From a virus: a stretch of DNA of 21,112 nucleotides. Of the stretch, positions 16,461-21,112 are shown piece by piece (the first letter of the stretch is position 1; every line of letters starts with the position of its first letter). Position numbers and translations under genes: made by a program. The notes under the pieces are model-generated. The model did no database searches. It was not told the origin of the DNA and was given only the letters and a program-made list of their open reading frames with translations. The DNA lies in the IMG/VR virus record IMGVR_UViG_3300035224_000386, positions 1-21,112 of that record. One strand, written 5' to 3'.

Positions 16461-16955
16461 CTAGTCAATGACAGTGATCTCACTTACGAATTGTCCCGTT
16501 GCTGTCGTACCAGCACCACCAGCCGTCACGGTTAGAGCACCTGAAGTATTTACAGTGCCTGCTAGAGAACCAGCAACACCAGCAGTGTAAGAAGTTACAT
16601 TACTGAAGTTAGGAATATCACCTGTAGTGGCAGCAGCAGTTGGGATTGCATCACCTTGAGTAAACGAGGTGCTATATGTAAAAGCATTTCCAGCAGTTGC
16701 TTGAGTTGCTGAGATAGTTCCAGGGGAATAGACCCCACTGGTGATAGCACCAGCAGAAATAGTTCCTGCTGTAGTACCATCAGTAGTATTAATACCACTA
16801 CCTGAAATACTATAGGAATTACCTACTCTTGTAGCAGTAGATCTAGCAGATTCAACAGTCAGTTGCACACTAGAAGAATGTTTTGATACAAGTCCGCCTG
16901 CATTTGCTGCAGAAGCGGTCATCAGTAGCATTGCGAGTGGTAATAACTTTTTCAT
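16461..16955 (-). CDS. Small exported protein with Sec signal peptide
   Basis: 164 residues. A classic signal peptide starts it (MKKLLPLAMLLMTASAANA, cleavage after Ala19). The mature part is very rich in Thr, Ser, Gly and Ala with little charge and no Cys (SYSISGSGINTTDGTTAG, TAGVAGSLAGTVNTSGALTV), as in secreted beta or fibre proteins. It is the first gene of the reverse arm, with the CATAAATA late promoter 26 bases upstream. Exported proteins are uncommon in lytic phages and this one is not a known lysis protein. Its role could be in the host envelope; that is inference. Confidence 0.75.
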   Translation of the reverse strand: MKKLLPLAMLLMTASAANAGGLVSKHSSSVQLTVESARSTATRVGNSYSISGSGINTTDGTTAGTISAGAITSGVYSPGTISATQATAGNAFTYSTSFTQGDAIPTAAATTGDIPNFSNVTSYTAGVAGSLAGTVNTSGALTVTAGGAGTTATGQFVSEITVID

Positions 16956-16980
16956 ATCACTCTCATTTAGGATCCATATT

Positions 16981-16988
16981 TATTTATG
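16981..16988 (-). promoter_or_regulatory. T4-type late promoter on the reverse strand (CATAAATA)
   Basis: Read on the reverse strand, the sequence is GCATAAATA, 25 bases before the start codon of the 164-residue exported protein. It matches the octamers at 2153 and 13452 exactly, so the three exported genes are probably transcribed late. Confidence 0.65.
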
Positions 16989-17001
16989 CTCGGGGTGGGG
17001 C

Positions 17002-17030
17002 TTGACAGATCTTAACGATTGCTATATACT
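17002..17030 (+). promoter_or_regulatory. Sigma-70-type early promoter of the hli-petF operon
   Basis: TTGACA at 17002-17007 and TATACT at 17025-17030 are separated by 17 bases, an almost perfect consensus for the host primary sigma factor. Transcription should start near 17037, leaving a leader of about 20 bases before the hli start codon. Confidence 0.8.
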
Positions 17031-17057
17031 ATGTAAAGATTCATTACGAAACGTATC

Positions 17058-17267
17058 ATGACCGTAACAACAGAAGATGGTGGACGCACAAACATGTGGG
17101 CTACAGAACCCCGCATGTATGTAGATCCCACAGAAGCAGAGCGTTATGGGTATGAGACTCATGCTGACCGTGCTGAAAAAGCAAATGGTCGCTGGGCAAT
17201 GCTCGGCATTATTGCTGGTTTCCTGTCATATGCCATCACAGGCAACTTCTTTTTTGGAGTAGCTTGA
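17058..17267 (+). CDS. hli: High-light-inducible protein (Hli)
   Basis: 69 residues. The C-terminal half is the single-helix chlorophyll-binding motif of the Hli/LHC superfamily: AEKANGRWAMLGIIAGF with Glu40, Asn43, Arg45 and Met48, then TGNFFFG. In cyanobacteria these thylakoid proteins bind chlorophyll and carotenoid and protect photosystem assembly and repair under light stress; cyanophages commonly carry them. The N-terminal 30 residues are polar. It is the first gene after a strong early promoter and lies two bases before the next start codon, so the photoprotection set is probably made from the beginning of infection. Confidence 0.93.
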   Translation: MTVTTEDGGRTNMWATEPRMYVDPTEAERYGYETHADRAEKANGRWAMLGIIAGFLSYAITGNFFFGVA

Positions 17268-17269
17268 CA

Positions 17270-17356
17270 ATGGCGGCATCATTCTTTACAATGGTAGGTG
17301 TCGTGTTCTTAGTAGCACTGGCATATTCTATAGAACAACTTTCTGAAACATACTAA
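17270..17356 (+). CDS. 28-residue single-span membrane peptide
   Basis: ATG 17270 to TAA 17354-17356 encodes [20 protein letters not shown] followed by [13 protein letters not shown] lies about ten bases upstream, and the stop shares one base with the ferredoxin ATG (TAATG). The peptide is one hydrophobic helix with a short polar tail, the shape of small photosystem or cytochrome b6f subunits, but it does not match PsbI, PsbJ, PsbM, PsbN, PsbT, PetG, PetL or PetN well enough for me to name it. Its place between hli and petF suggests a thylakoid role. Confidence 0.55.
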   Translation: MAASFFTMVGVVFLVALAYSIEQLSETY

Positions 17357-17649
17357 TGGCTTTTAATATCACTGCTAAGGCACCTGATGGAACTGAATCT
17401 GTTTTCACATGTGAGGACGATCAGTATATCCTTGACGCTGCTGAAGAAGCAGGTGTAGATATCAATTACTCTTGTCGTGCTGGTGCTTGTTCATCTTGTG
17501 CTGGTAAACTTGAGAGTGGATCTGTTGATCAAAGCGATCAATCGTTTTTGGATGACGATCAAATGGAGTCGGGATTTATTCTGACCTGTGTGTCTTATCC
17601 TACTAGTGATTGTGTAGTCTTGACCGAGCAAGAAGAGAGTTTGTATTGA
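17356..17649 (+). CDS. petF: Plant-type [2Fe-2S] ferredoxin
   Basis: 97 residues, the normal length for cyanobacterial PetF. The cluster ligands are all present: Cys40, Cys45, Cys48 and Cys78 in [13 protein letters not shown] and ILTCVSYP. The acidic surface and C-terminal EQEESLY also fit. Ferredoxin takes electrons from photosystem I and feeds NADP reduction, cyclic flow and ferredoxin-dependent bilin reductases; in phage infection it could supply any of these. The start overlaps the upstream stop, and the stop overlaps the next ATG, so translation is coupled on both sides. Confidence 0.95.
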   Translation: MAFNITAKAPDGTESVFTCEDDQYILDAAEEAGVDINYSCRAGACSSCAGKLESGSVDQSDQSFLDDDQMESGFILTCVSYPTSDCVVLTEQEESLY

Positions 17650-17987
17650 TGAATCTTACACAGGATGAACTTTGGAATACGATTGCAACCCTTGGTTGGA
17701 ATGTCAGAGATGACAATATCGTAATTGAGATCGGTGGTACAGTAGTTTCTGGTATCCACCAAGGTGAGGAGTACAATAAAAAGTGGGCAACCCCTTACGG
17801 TACTCGCAAATATAATAAGGATGCGTTCATCGTCCTTAAAAATCTATCTAGAAATGATGACACTAAGTCTCAACCCATGGATAGACCACACGAACCTCAT
17901 CATTCAAAGACACCAGACATTGTTGTCAACATGGACGGCGGTGTAGGTGGTTCTTGGGAAGTTAAGGAGGAAGATGACAAATCCTAA
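17649..17987 (+). CDS. Conserved-type hypothetical protein, 112 residues
   Basis: ATG 17649 overlaps the ferredoxin TGA (ATGA) and is preferred to an upstream in-frame start at 17610. The N-terminal 70 residues look folded ([20 protein letters not shown], then EIGGTVVSGI and KWATPYGTRKYNKDAFIVLK). The C-terminal part is polar and probably disordered (MDRPHEPHHSKTPD, ending VKEEDDKS). No membrane segment, signal or metal motif is visible. It does not resemble a family I can name. Its operon position links it to ferredoxin and Hli, nothing more. Confidence 0.7.
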   Translation: MNLTQDELWNTIATLGWNVRDDNIVIEIGGTVVSGIHQGEEYNKKWATPYGTRKYNKDAFIVLKNLSRNDDTKSQPMDRPHEPHHSKTPDIVVNMDGGVGGSWEVKEEDDKS

Positions 17988-18123
17988 CGCTCTCTATGAA
18001 GACATGGAGAAACTGAATGCCCTATACGAAGAACTCTGCTGGGGGCATGATGATGAACTAACGTTCACTCACGAAAATGGCAGAGTTATTATCTACAACA
18101 AATCACAGGAGCAAATCAAATGA
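17974..18123 (+). CDS. Small hypothetical protein, 49 residues
   Basis: ATG 17974 follows a very good ribosome binding site, AAGGAGG at 17964-17970, inside the end of the previous gene. The protein is acidic and predicted helical at first (NALYEDMEKLNALYEELCWG), then a short strand-like end (ELTFTHENGRVIIYNKS). No known domain. The stop TGA overlaps the next ATG. The strong Shine-Dalgarno and coupling support real expression. Confidence 0.65.
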   Translation: MTNPNALYEDMEKLNALYEELCWGHDDELTFTHENGRVIIYNKSQEQIK

Positions 18124-18239
18124 AATTCGGATTCACACCTGAGGCAGAGATCCTCAACTCACGTCTAGCAATGCTTGGTTTCATCATCGCTGTTGGAACT
18201 TATGCAACCACAGGACAAATTATTCCAGGAGTATGGTAA
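18120..18239 (+). CDS. hli: Short high-light-inducible protein (Hli)
   Basis: 39 residues, nearly only the chlorophyll-binding helix: AEILNSRLAMLGFIIAVGTY then TTGQIIPGVW, with Glu10, Asn13, Arg15, Met18 and the typical TGQxxPG end. Ser14 replaces the usual Gly of NGR. It is the shorter type of Hli found in cyanophages and picocyanobacteria, expected in thylakoids next to photosystem chlorophyll proteins. ATGA overlap with the gene before and direct abutment with the gene after place it in the same operon as the first hli. Confidence 0.88.
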   Translation: MKFGFTPEAEILNSRLAMLGFIIAVGTYATTGQIIPGVW

Positions 18240-18380
18240 ATGGACACCAGTAACTTTCTAGCATTAGTAGTTGGATTCATGGTAGCAAATTTTTTATTAT
18301 ATCTTATCAAAGAATCTGATGATGATAATGGTGGAGGTGATGGCGGTATCATGACTCCTGTCATGGCACCTACAAATTAA
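18240..18380 (+). CDS. Small membrane protein, 46 residues
   Basis: ATG 18240 directly follows the hli stop. One hydrophobic segment at about 5-23 (NFLALVVGFMVANFLLYLI) is followed by an acidic and glycine-rich tail (KESDDDNGGGDGG) and a Met/Pro end (IMTPVMAPTN). It is the last gene before the operon terminator. Function unknown; it could be a thylakoid or plasma-membrane peptide. Confidence 0.65.
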   Translation: MDTSNFLALVVGFMVANFLLYLIKESDDDNGGGDGGIMTPVMAPTN

Positions 18381-18387
18381 ATAAATA
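18380..18387 (+). promoter_or_regulatory. Possible late promoter motif (AATAAATA)
   Basis: AATAAATA overlaps the stop of the 46-residue gene. It fits NATAAATA, but the site is AT-rich, so a chance match is possible. A transcript from it would run almost at once into the terminator at 18408-18446. Confidence 0.35.
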
Positions 18388-18407
18388 AAGACATATCGTC
18401 GCCCCTT

Positions 18408-18446
18408 AAAGGGACCTCTGCCACATAACAGAAGGTCCCTTTTTTA
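18408..18446 (+). terminator. Rho-independent terminator of the hli-petF operon
   Basis: AAAGGGACCT pairs with AGGTCCCTTT, extended by CTG with CAG across a one-base bulge, around a loop of about eight bases. The right arm runs into six Ts. It ends the early operon 13 bases before the dioxygenase start codon. Confidence 0.85.
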
Positions 18447-18458
18447 TTATCTAAATGT

Positions 18459-19016
18459 ATGGAAACTTTTATTGATGTTTATGATAATGTGCTGTCTACT
18501 GCACAGTGTAACACTATTATAGATTGGTTTGAAAAATCAACAGAAAAACAATTCCCTGGAGAGTGTGGTAATAATAAATTAATAGATACTAGAGTTAAAA
18601 ATTCGACAGATATTTCCCTGCAATTCAATTCCGAATGTGAAATATCTCAAATTATTTTTCCTCAGTTGAAGCATAATATAATTAAATATATTGAGACTTA
18701 CAATATTGCAAGTTTAGTTAGTGGTATTGAAAACGATATCTATTACACTCTACAGAAGTATAAACCTAACCAAGGATATTTTGGAGAACATTGTGAACAT
18801 GATACTGCATCTTCAAGTCGTGTGCTGGGGTGGACTTTATATTTAAATGATATCGCTGATGGTGGTGCAACATACTTTACAAAGTATGATTTGAAAATAC
18901 TAGCAAAAACTGGTAGACTTGCTATCTTCCCCGCGTATTGGACACATGCCCATAAAGGTTTGGTATCACTTACAGAAACAAAATACATATCAACAGGATG
19001 GTTCACATTAACATGA
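18459..19016 (+). CDS. 2-oxoglutarate/Fe(II)-dependent dioxygenase (prolyl-hydroxylase-like)
   Basis: 185 residues, ATG 18459. The C-terminal half has the family pattern: YKPNQGYFGEHCE, then RVLGWTLYLND with GGATYF, then FPAYWTHAHKG and TKYISTGW. Likely iron ligands are His111 and Glu113 (HxE rather than the usual HxD) and distal His165, with Lys175 ten residues later as the 2-oxoglutarate contact, the same spacing as in prolyl 4-hydroxylases. Such enzymes hydroxylate protein side chains or other substrates and are frequent in T4-like cyanophages; the target is unknown. The gene begins just after a terminator, and its own promoter is unclear. Its TGA overlaps the next ATG. Confidence 0.85.
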   Translation: METFIDVYDNVLSTAQCNTIIDWFEKSTEKQFPGECGNNKLIDTRVKNSTDISLQFNSECEISQIIFPQLKHNIIKYIETYNIASLVSGIENDIYYTLQKYKPNQGYFGEHCEHDTASSSRVLGWTLYLNDIADGGATYFTKYDLKILAKTGRLAIFPAYWTHAHKGLVSLTETKYISTGWFTLT

Positions 19017-19186
19017 AAACAAATCAAATGTTTCACATCTATGAGAAAGAAACTAATGAACCTGTCAAGGTTTGTATGACAGTTGAGGAACTGGAACAAA
19101 TGATCGCAAAAAGAGAGGTAGATTGGAAGCACTGGGAGGTAGAAACGTGCTATACTGATCTCAGTTCGGAAGACCCCTCTTACTAG
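19013..19186 (+). CDS. Small acidic hypothetical protein, 57 residues
   Basis: ATG 19013 overlaps the dioxygenase stop (ATGA); an earlier in-frame start at 18998 is less likely. The protein reads MKTNQMFHIYEKETNEPVKV, then a helix-like TVEELEQMIAKREVDWKHWE, and ends ETCYTDLSSEDPSY. It is soluble with no known motif. Translational coupling suggests that it works with the dioxygenase or is only cotranscribed with it. I believe relatives exist in other cyanomyoviruses, but cannot confirm. Confidence 0.7.
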   Translation: MKTNQMFHIYEKETNEPVKVCMTVEELEQMIAKREVDWKHWEVETCYTDLSSEDPSY

Positions 19187-19214
19187 TTGAGTATAATCAC
19201 TCATCTTTCAGGGG

Positions 19215-19248
19215 TTGACGGACATAGCACAACCTGCTATAATAAATA
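19215..19248 (+). promoter_or_regulatory. psbA promoter: sigma-70 box overlapping a late motif
   Basis: TTGACG at 19215-19220 and TATAAT at 19238-19243 are 17 bases apart, a strong host-type promoter. The -10 runs directly into AATAAATA at 19241-19248, which fits the phage late consensus. psbA may therefore be transcribed both early and late. Confidence 0.75.
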
Positions 19249-19249
19249 G

Positions 19250-19412
19250 GTCAGCAAGTTAAGGAACCAACACATTTCTTAACGCTTCTTAACACCCCAC
19301 AAACCAAGACCTCTAGGGTGTATAAAAACGTCTTTCATATCCCTGACTTAGGGTGTCTGGGAAATAGTAAAACCATCATCTCCCTGATGATCTTACTTTT
19401 TTGTTCAAAACA
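19250..19412 (+). promoter_or_regulatory. Long structured psbA leader
   Basis: About 160 bases separate the promoter from the psbA start codon. ACACCC at 19292-19297 can pair with GGGTGT at either 19316-19321 or 19351-19356, so two folds compete. A six-base hairpin (ATCATC with GATGAT, 19375-19391) is followed by six Ts at 19397-19402. No Shine-Dalgarno precedes the ATG. The leader could control psbA translation or early termination. Confidence 0.45.
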
Positions 19413-20492
19413 ATGGCAACAACTCTTTCAAGGCAACAACAAACCTCCGCGTGGGATTCGTTCTGCGAGTGGGTAACTTCTACCAATAACCGCCTCTATG
19501 TCGGTTGGTTCGGCGTACTGATGATTCCAACTCTGTTGGCAGCAACCATCTGTTTCATCGTCGCTTTCGTCGCTGCTCCCCCTGTGGACATCGACGGCAT
19601 CCGTGAACCCGTAGCTGGTTCACTCATGTATGGCAACAACATCATCTCTGGTGCAGTTGTTCCATCTTCCAACGCAATTGGTCTTCACTTCTATCCCATC
19701 TGGGAAGCCGCATCACTTGATGAGTGGCTGTATAACGGTGGTCCTTTCCAACTCGTAATCTTTCACTTCCTGATCGGCATCTTTGCCTACATGGGACGTG
19801 AATGGGAACTTTCATACCGCTTGGGTATGCGTCCATGGATCTGTGTAGCATACTCTGCTCCAGTAGCAGCAGCATCGGCAGTCTTCCTGGTCTATCCTTT
19901 CGGTCAAGGTTCATTCTCTGACGCAATGCCACTTGGCATCTCTGGTACATTCAACTACATGCTTGTCTTCCAAGCAGAGCACAACATTCTGATGCATCCC
20001 TTCCACATGTTGGGTGTCGCAGGTGTCTTTGGTGGTTCACTGTTCAGTGCAATGCACGGTTCTTTGGTTACATCTTCACTCGTCCGTGAGACGACTGAAA
20101 CTGAATCCCAGAACTATGGTTATAAGTTCGGACAAGAAGAAGAAACATACAACATCGTTGCAGCACATGGCTACTTCGGTCGTTTGATCTTCCAATATGC
20201 TTCATTCAACAATTCACGTTCACTGCACTTCTTCCTCGCAGCATGGCCTGTAGTTGGAATCTGGTTCACCGCACTGGGCGTAAGCACCATGGCATTTAAC
20301 CTCAATGGATTCAACTTCAACCAGTCCATCCTCGACGGACAAGGACGTGTCCTCAACACATGGGCAGACGTGCTCAACCGTGCCGGTCTCGGCATGGAAG
20401 TCATGCACGAGCGCAACGCGCACAACTTCCCGCTGGATCTTGCAGCAGCTGAGTCCACACCTGTGGCCTTGATTGCTCCTTCTGTTGGTTGA
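19413..20492 (+). CDS. psbA: Photosystem II D1 protein
   Basis: 359 residues from ATG 19413; the in-frame TTG at 19401 is not needed. All D1 landmarks are in register: Tyr161 and His190, Asp170 (Mn cluster), His198 (P680), His215 and His272 (non-heme iron), Ser264 (QB pocket), His332, Glu333, His337 and Asp342, and the processing site after Ala344. Position 130 is Glu, as in the high-light D1 form. The frame is uninterrupted, so there is no group I intron as in some cyanophage psbA genes. D1 sits in thylakoids and is the most photodamaged subunit; the phage copy is thought to sustain photosynthesis during infection. Its base composition is visibly C-richer than the structural genes, consistent with host origin. 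Confidence 0.99.
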   Translation: MATTLSRQQQTSAWDSFCEWVTSTNNRLYVGWFGVLMIPTLLAATICFIVAFVAAPPVDIDGIREPVAGSLMYGNNIISGAVVPSSNAIGLHFYPIWEAASLDEWLYNGGPFQLVIFHFLIGIFAYMGREWELSYRLGMRPWICVAYSAPVAAASAVFLVYPFGQGSFSDAMPLGISGTFNYMLVFQAEHNILMHPFHMLGVAGVFGGSLFSAMHGSLVTSSLVRETTETESQNYGYKFGQEEETYNIVAAHGYFGRLIFQYASFNNSRSLHFFLAAWPVVGIWFTALGVSTMAFNLNGFNFNQSILDGQGRVLNTWADVLNRAGLGMEVMHERNAHNFPLDLAAAESTPVALIAPSVG

Positions 20493-20518
20493 TTCCAAAA
20501 TCCAATAGTTGATTCTAT

Positions 20519-20550
20519 AATACCCCGAAAAAAATTCGGGGTATTTTTTT
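20519..20550 (+). terminator. Rho-independent terminator after psbA
   Basis: AATACCCCGAA pairs perfectly with TTCGGGGTATT (11 base pairs) around a five-A loop and runs into a tract of seven Ts. It lies 27 bases after the psbA stop. Confidence 0.92.
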
Positions 20551-20570
20551 CCCTAATAATGTAAAGTTTT

Positions 20571-20801
20571 ATGTCTCACGATCTAATCGAACTGCTCACC
20601 TACTACGTGATCGGTGGTGCCCTTATCATAGGACCACCAGCAATCTTTCTCATTATTGCTATGATGGCAGCACTTCAAAATACTAAAGGTCGTATGGTTG
20701 GATATAAAGATCATAAAACTTATGGCGATTCATCTATCTACGATCCGGCATCAAAATTGCCAGTAGATCAAACAAAATTCTTTTTGGAACTTAATAACTA
20801 A
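20571..20801 (+). CDS. Small membrane protein between psbA and psbD
   Basis: 76 residues. A hydrophobic segment at about 9-34 (LTYYVIGGALIIGPPAIFLI then IAMMAAL) with an internal Gly-Pro-Pro is followed by a polar tail (QNTKGRMVGYKDHKTYGDSS then IYDPASKLPVDQ). It starts only 20 bases after the psbA terminator, with no clear ribosome binding site, and ends 11 bases before the psbD start codon. It does not match a known photosystem subunit that I can name. Its place between D1 and D2 genes hints at a thylakoid role; this is inference. Confidence 0.75.
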   Translation: MSHDLIELLTYYVIGGALIIGPPAIFLIIAMMAALQNTKGRMVGYKDHKTYGDSSIYDPASKLPVDQTKFFLELNN

Positions 20802-20812
20802 GGTAAATAAAA

Positions 20813-21112
20813 ATGACTACAAGTACACTAACAACACCAACTAGGGGGTGGTTCGATGTCTTGGACGACTGGGTTAAACGGGATCGCTTTGTCTTTGTGG
20901 GCTGGTCTGGACTCCTACTTCTTCCCACTGCTTATCTTGCCATTGGTGGCTGGCTTACTGGCACAGCTTTTGTTACGAGTTGGTACACCCATGGTCTTGC
21001 TTCTTCCTATCTTGAAGGTGCTAACTTTCTCACAGCAGCTGTCTCGACGCCTGCTGACGCTATGGGTCATTCTCTTCTGCTACTTTGGGGTCCTGAGTCT
21101 CAGGGGAATTTC
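20813..21112 (+). CDS. psbD: Photosystem II D2 protein (5' part, cut by window end)
   Basis: The first 100 codons from ATG 20813 are present; full D2 is about 351 residues. The start ([20 protein letters not shown]) and [20 protein letters not shown] are characteristic of D2, and the first transmembrane helix is included. D2 pairs with D1 to form the photosystem II reaction centre. Phages that carry psbD almost always carry psbA too, as here. The His and Tyr cofactor ligands lie beyond the window. AGGTAAATAA just before the start is a poor late-promoter match, so expression may depend on read-through or a promoter I did not see. Confidence 0.97.
   Translation, partial: MTTSTLTTPTRGWFDVLDDWVKRDRFVFVGWSGLLLLPTAYLAIGGWLTGTAFVTSWYTHGLASSYLEGANFLTAAVSTPADAMGHSLLLLWGPESQGNF

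Noticed and set aside
19188-19203. TGAGT/ACTCA inverted repeat after the 57-residue gene as a terminator
   Set aside because: The stem is only five base pairs and no T-run follows.
19413-20492. Group I intron or homing endonuclease in or beside psbA
   Set aside because: The D1 frame is continuous with all landmark residues in register, and the next gene is a small membrane protein.
19642-20498. Reverse-strand open frames across psbA
   Set aside because: They are antisense to a highly conserved gene, which explains why they stay open.
1-21112. tRNA genes, insertion sequences, integrase or attachment sites
   Set aside because: I saw no cloverleaf sequence, transposase or integrase motifs, or flanking direct repeats; spacers are too short to hold them, apart from the psbA leader.

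Overview
The window looks like part of a lytic T4-type cyanophage (marine cyanomyovirus) genome. Three things support this: very large tail-fibre or adhesin-like structural genes in tandem, T4-type late promoters of the form NATAAATA in front of several of them, and a block of photosynthesis genes taken from cyanobacteria (psbA, psbD, two hli genes and a petF-type ferredoxin). Nearly every gene is on the + strand. Genes are packed tightly, often with overlapping stop and start codons. The host is probably marine Synechococcus or Prochlorococcus; the sequence alone does not decide which.

Layout. (1) 2-13456, virion region: the tail of one structural gene, a subtilisin-like protease fused to a copper-binding cupredoxin domain, a 1189-residue fibre with YadA-head-like repeats, a 1433-residue multi-domain adhesin (beta-propeller, glycine-rich core, two LamG-like modules around a third beta module), and a 1112-residue structural protein with internal beta repeats. 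(2) 13481-16955, envelope region: four small + strand genes with membrane segments converge on three - strand genes that encode Sec-exported proteins. Each arm begins with a CATAAATA late promoter and the two arms overlap by 92 bases at their 3' ends. (3) 17002-18446, early metabolic operon: a textbook sigma-70 promoter, then seven tightly coupled small genes (hli, a 28-residue membrane peptide, ferredoxin, two unknowns, a second short hli, a 46-residue membrane protein) and a strong terminator. (4) 18459-19186: a 2-oxoglutarate/Fe(II) dioxygenase and a small acidic protein. (5) 19215-21112: psbA with its own sigma-70 promoter, long leader and terminator, a 76-residue membrane protein, and the first 100 codons of psbD.

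How it fits together. The large structural genes probably build the host-recognition apparatus and are expressed late. The photosynthesis genes probably keep the infected cell's photosystem II and electron transport working: D1 and D2 replace photodamaged subunits, the Hli proteins protect the photosystems, and ferredoxin carries electrons. The envelope region is the least understood part. Its genes all seem aimed at the host membrane or periplasm late in infection, and it is my best candidate for an undescribed system.
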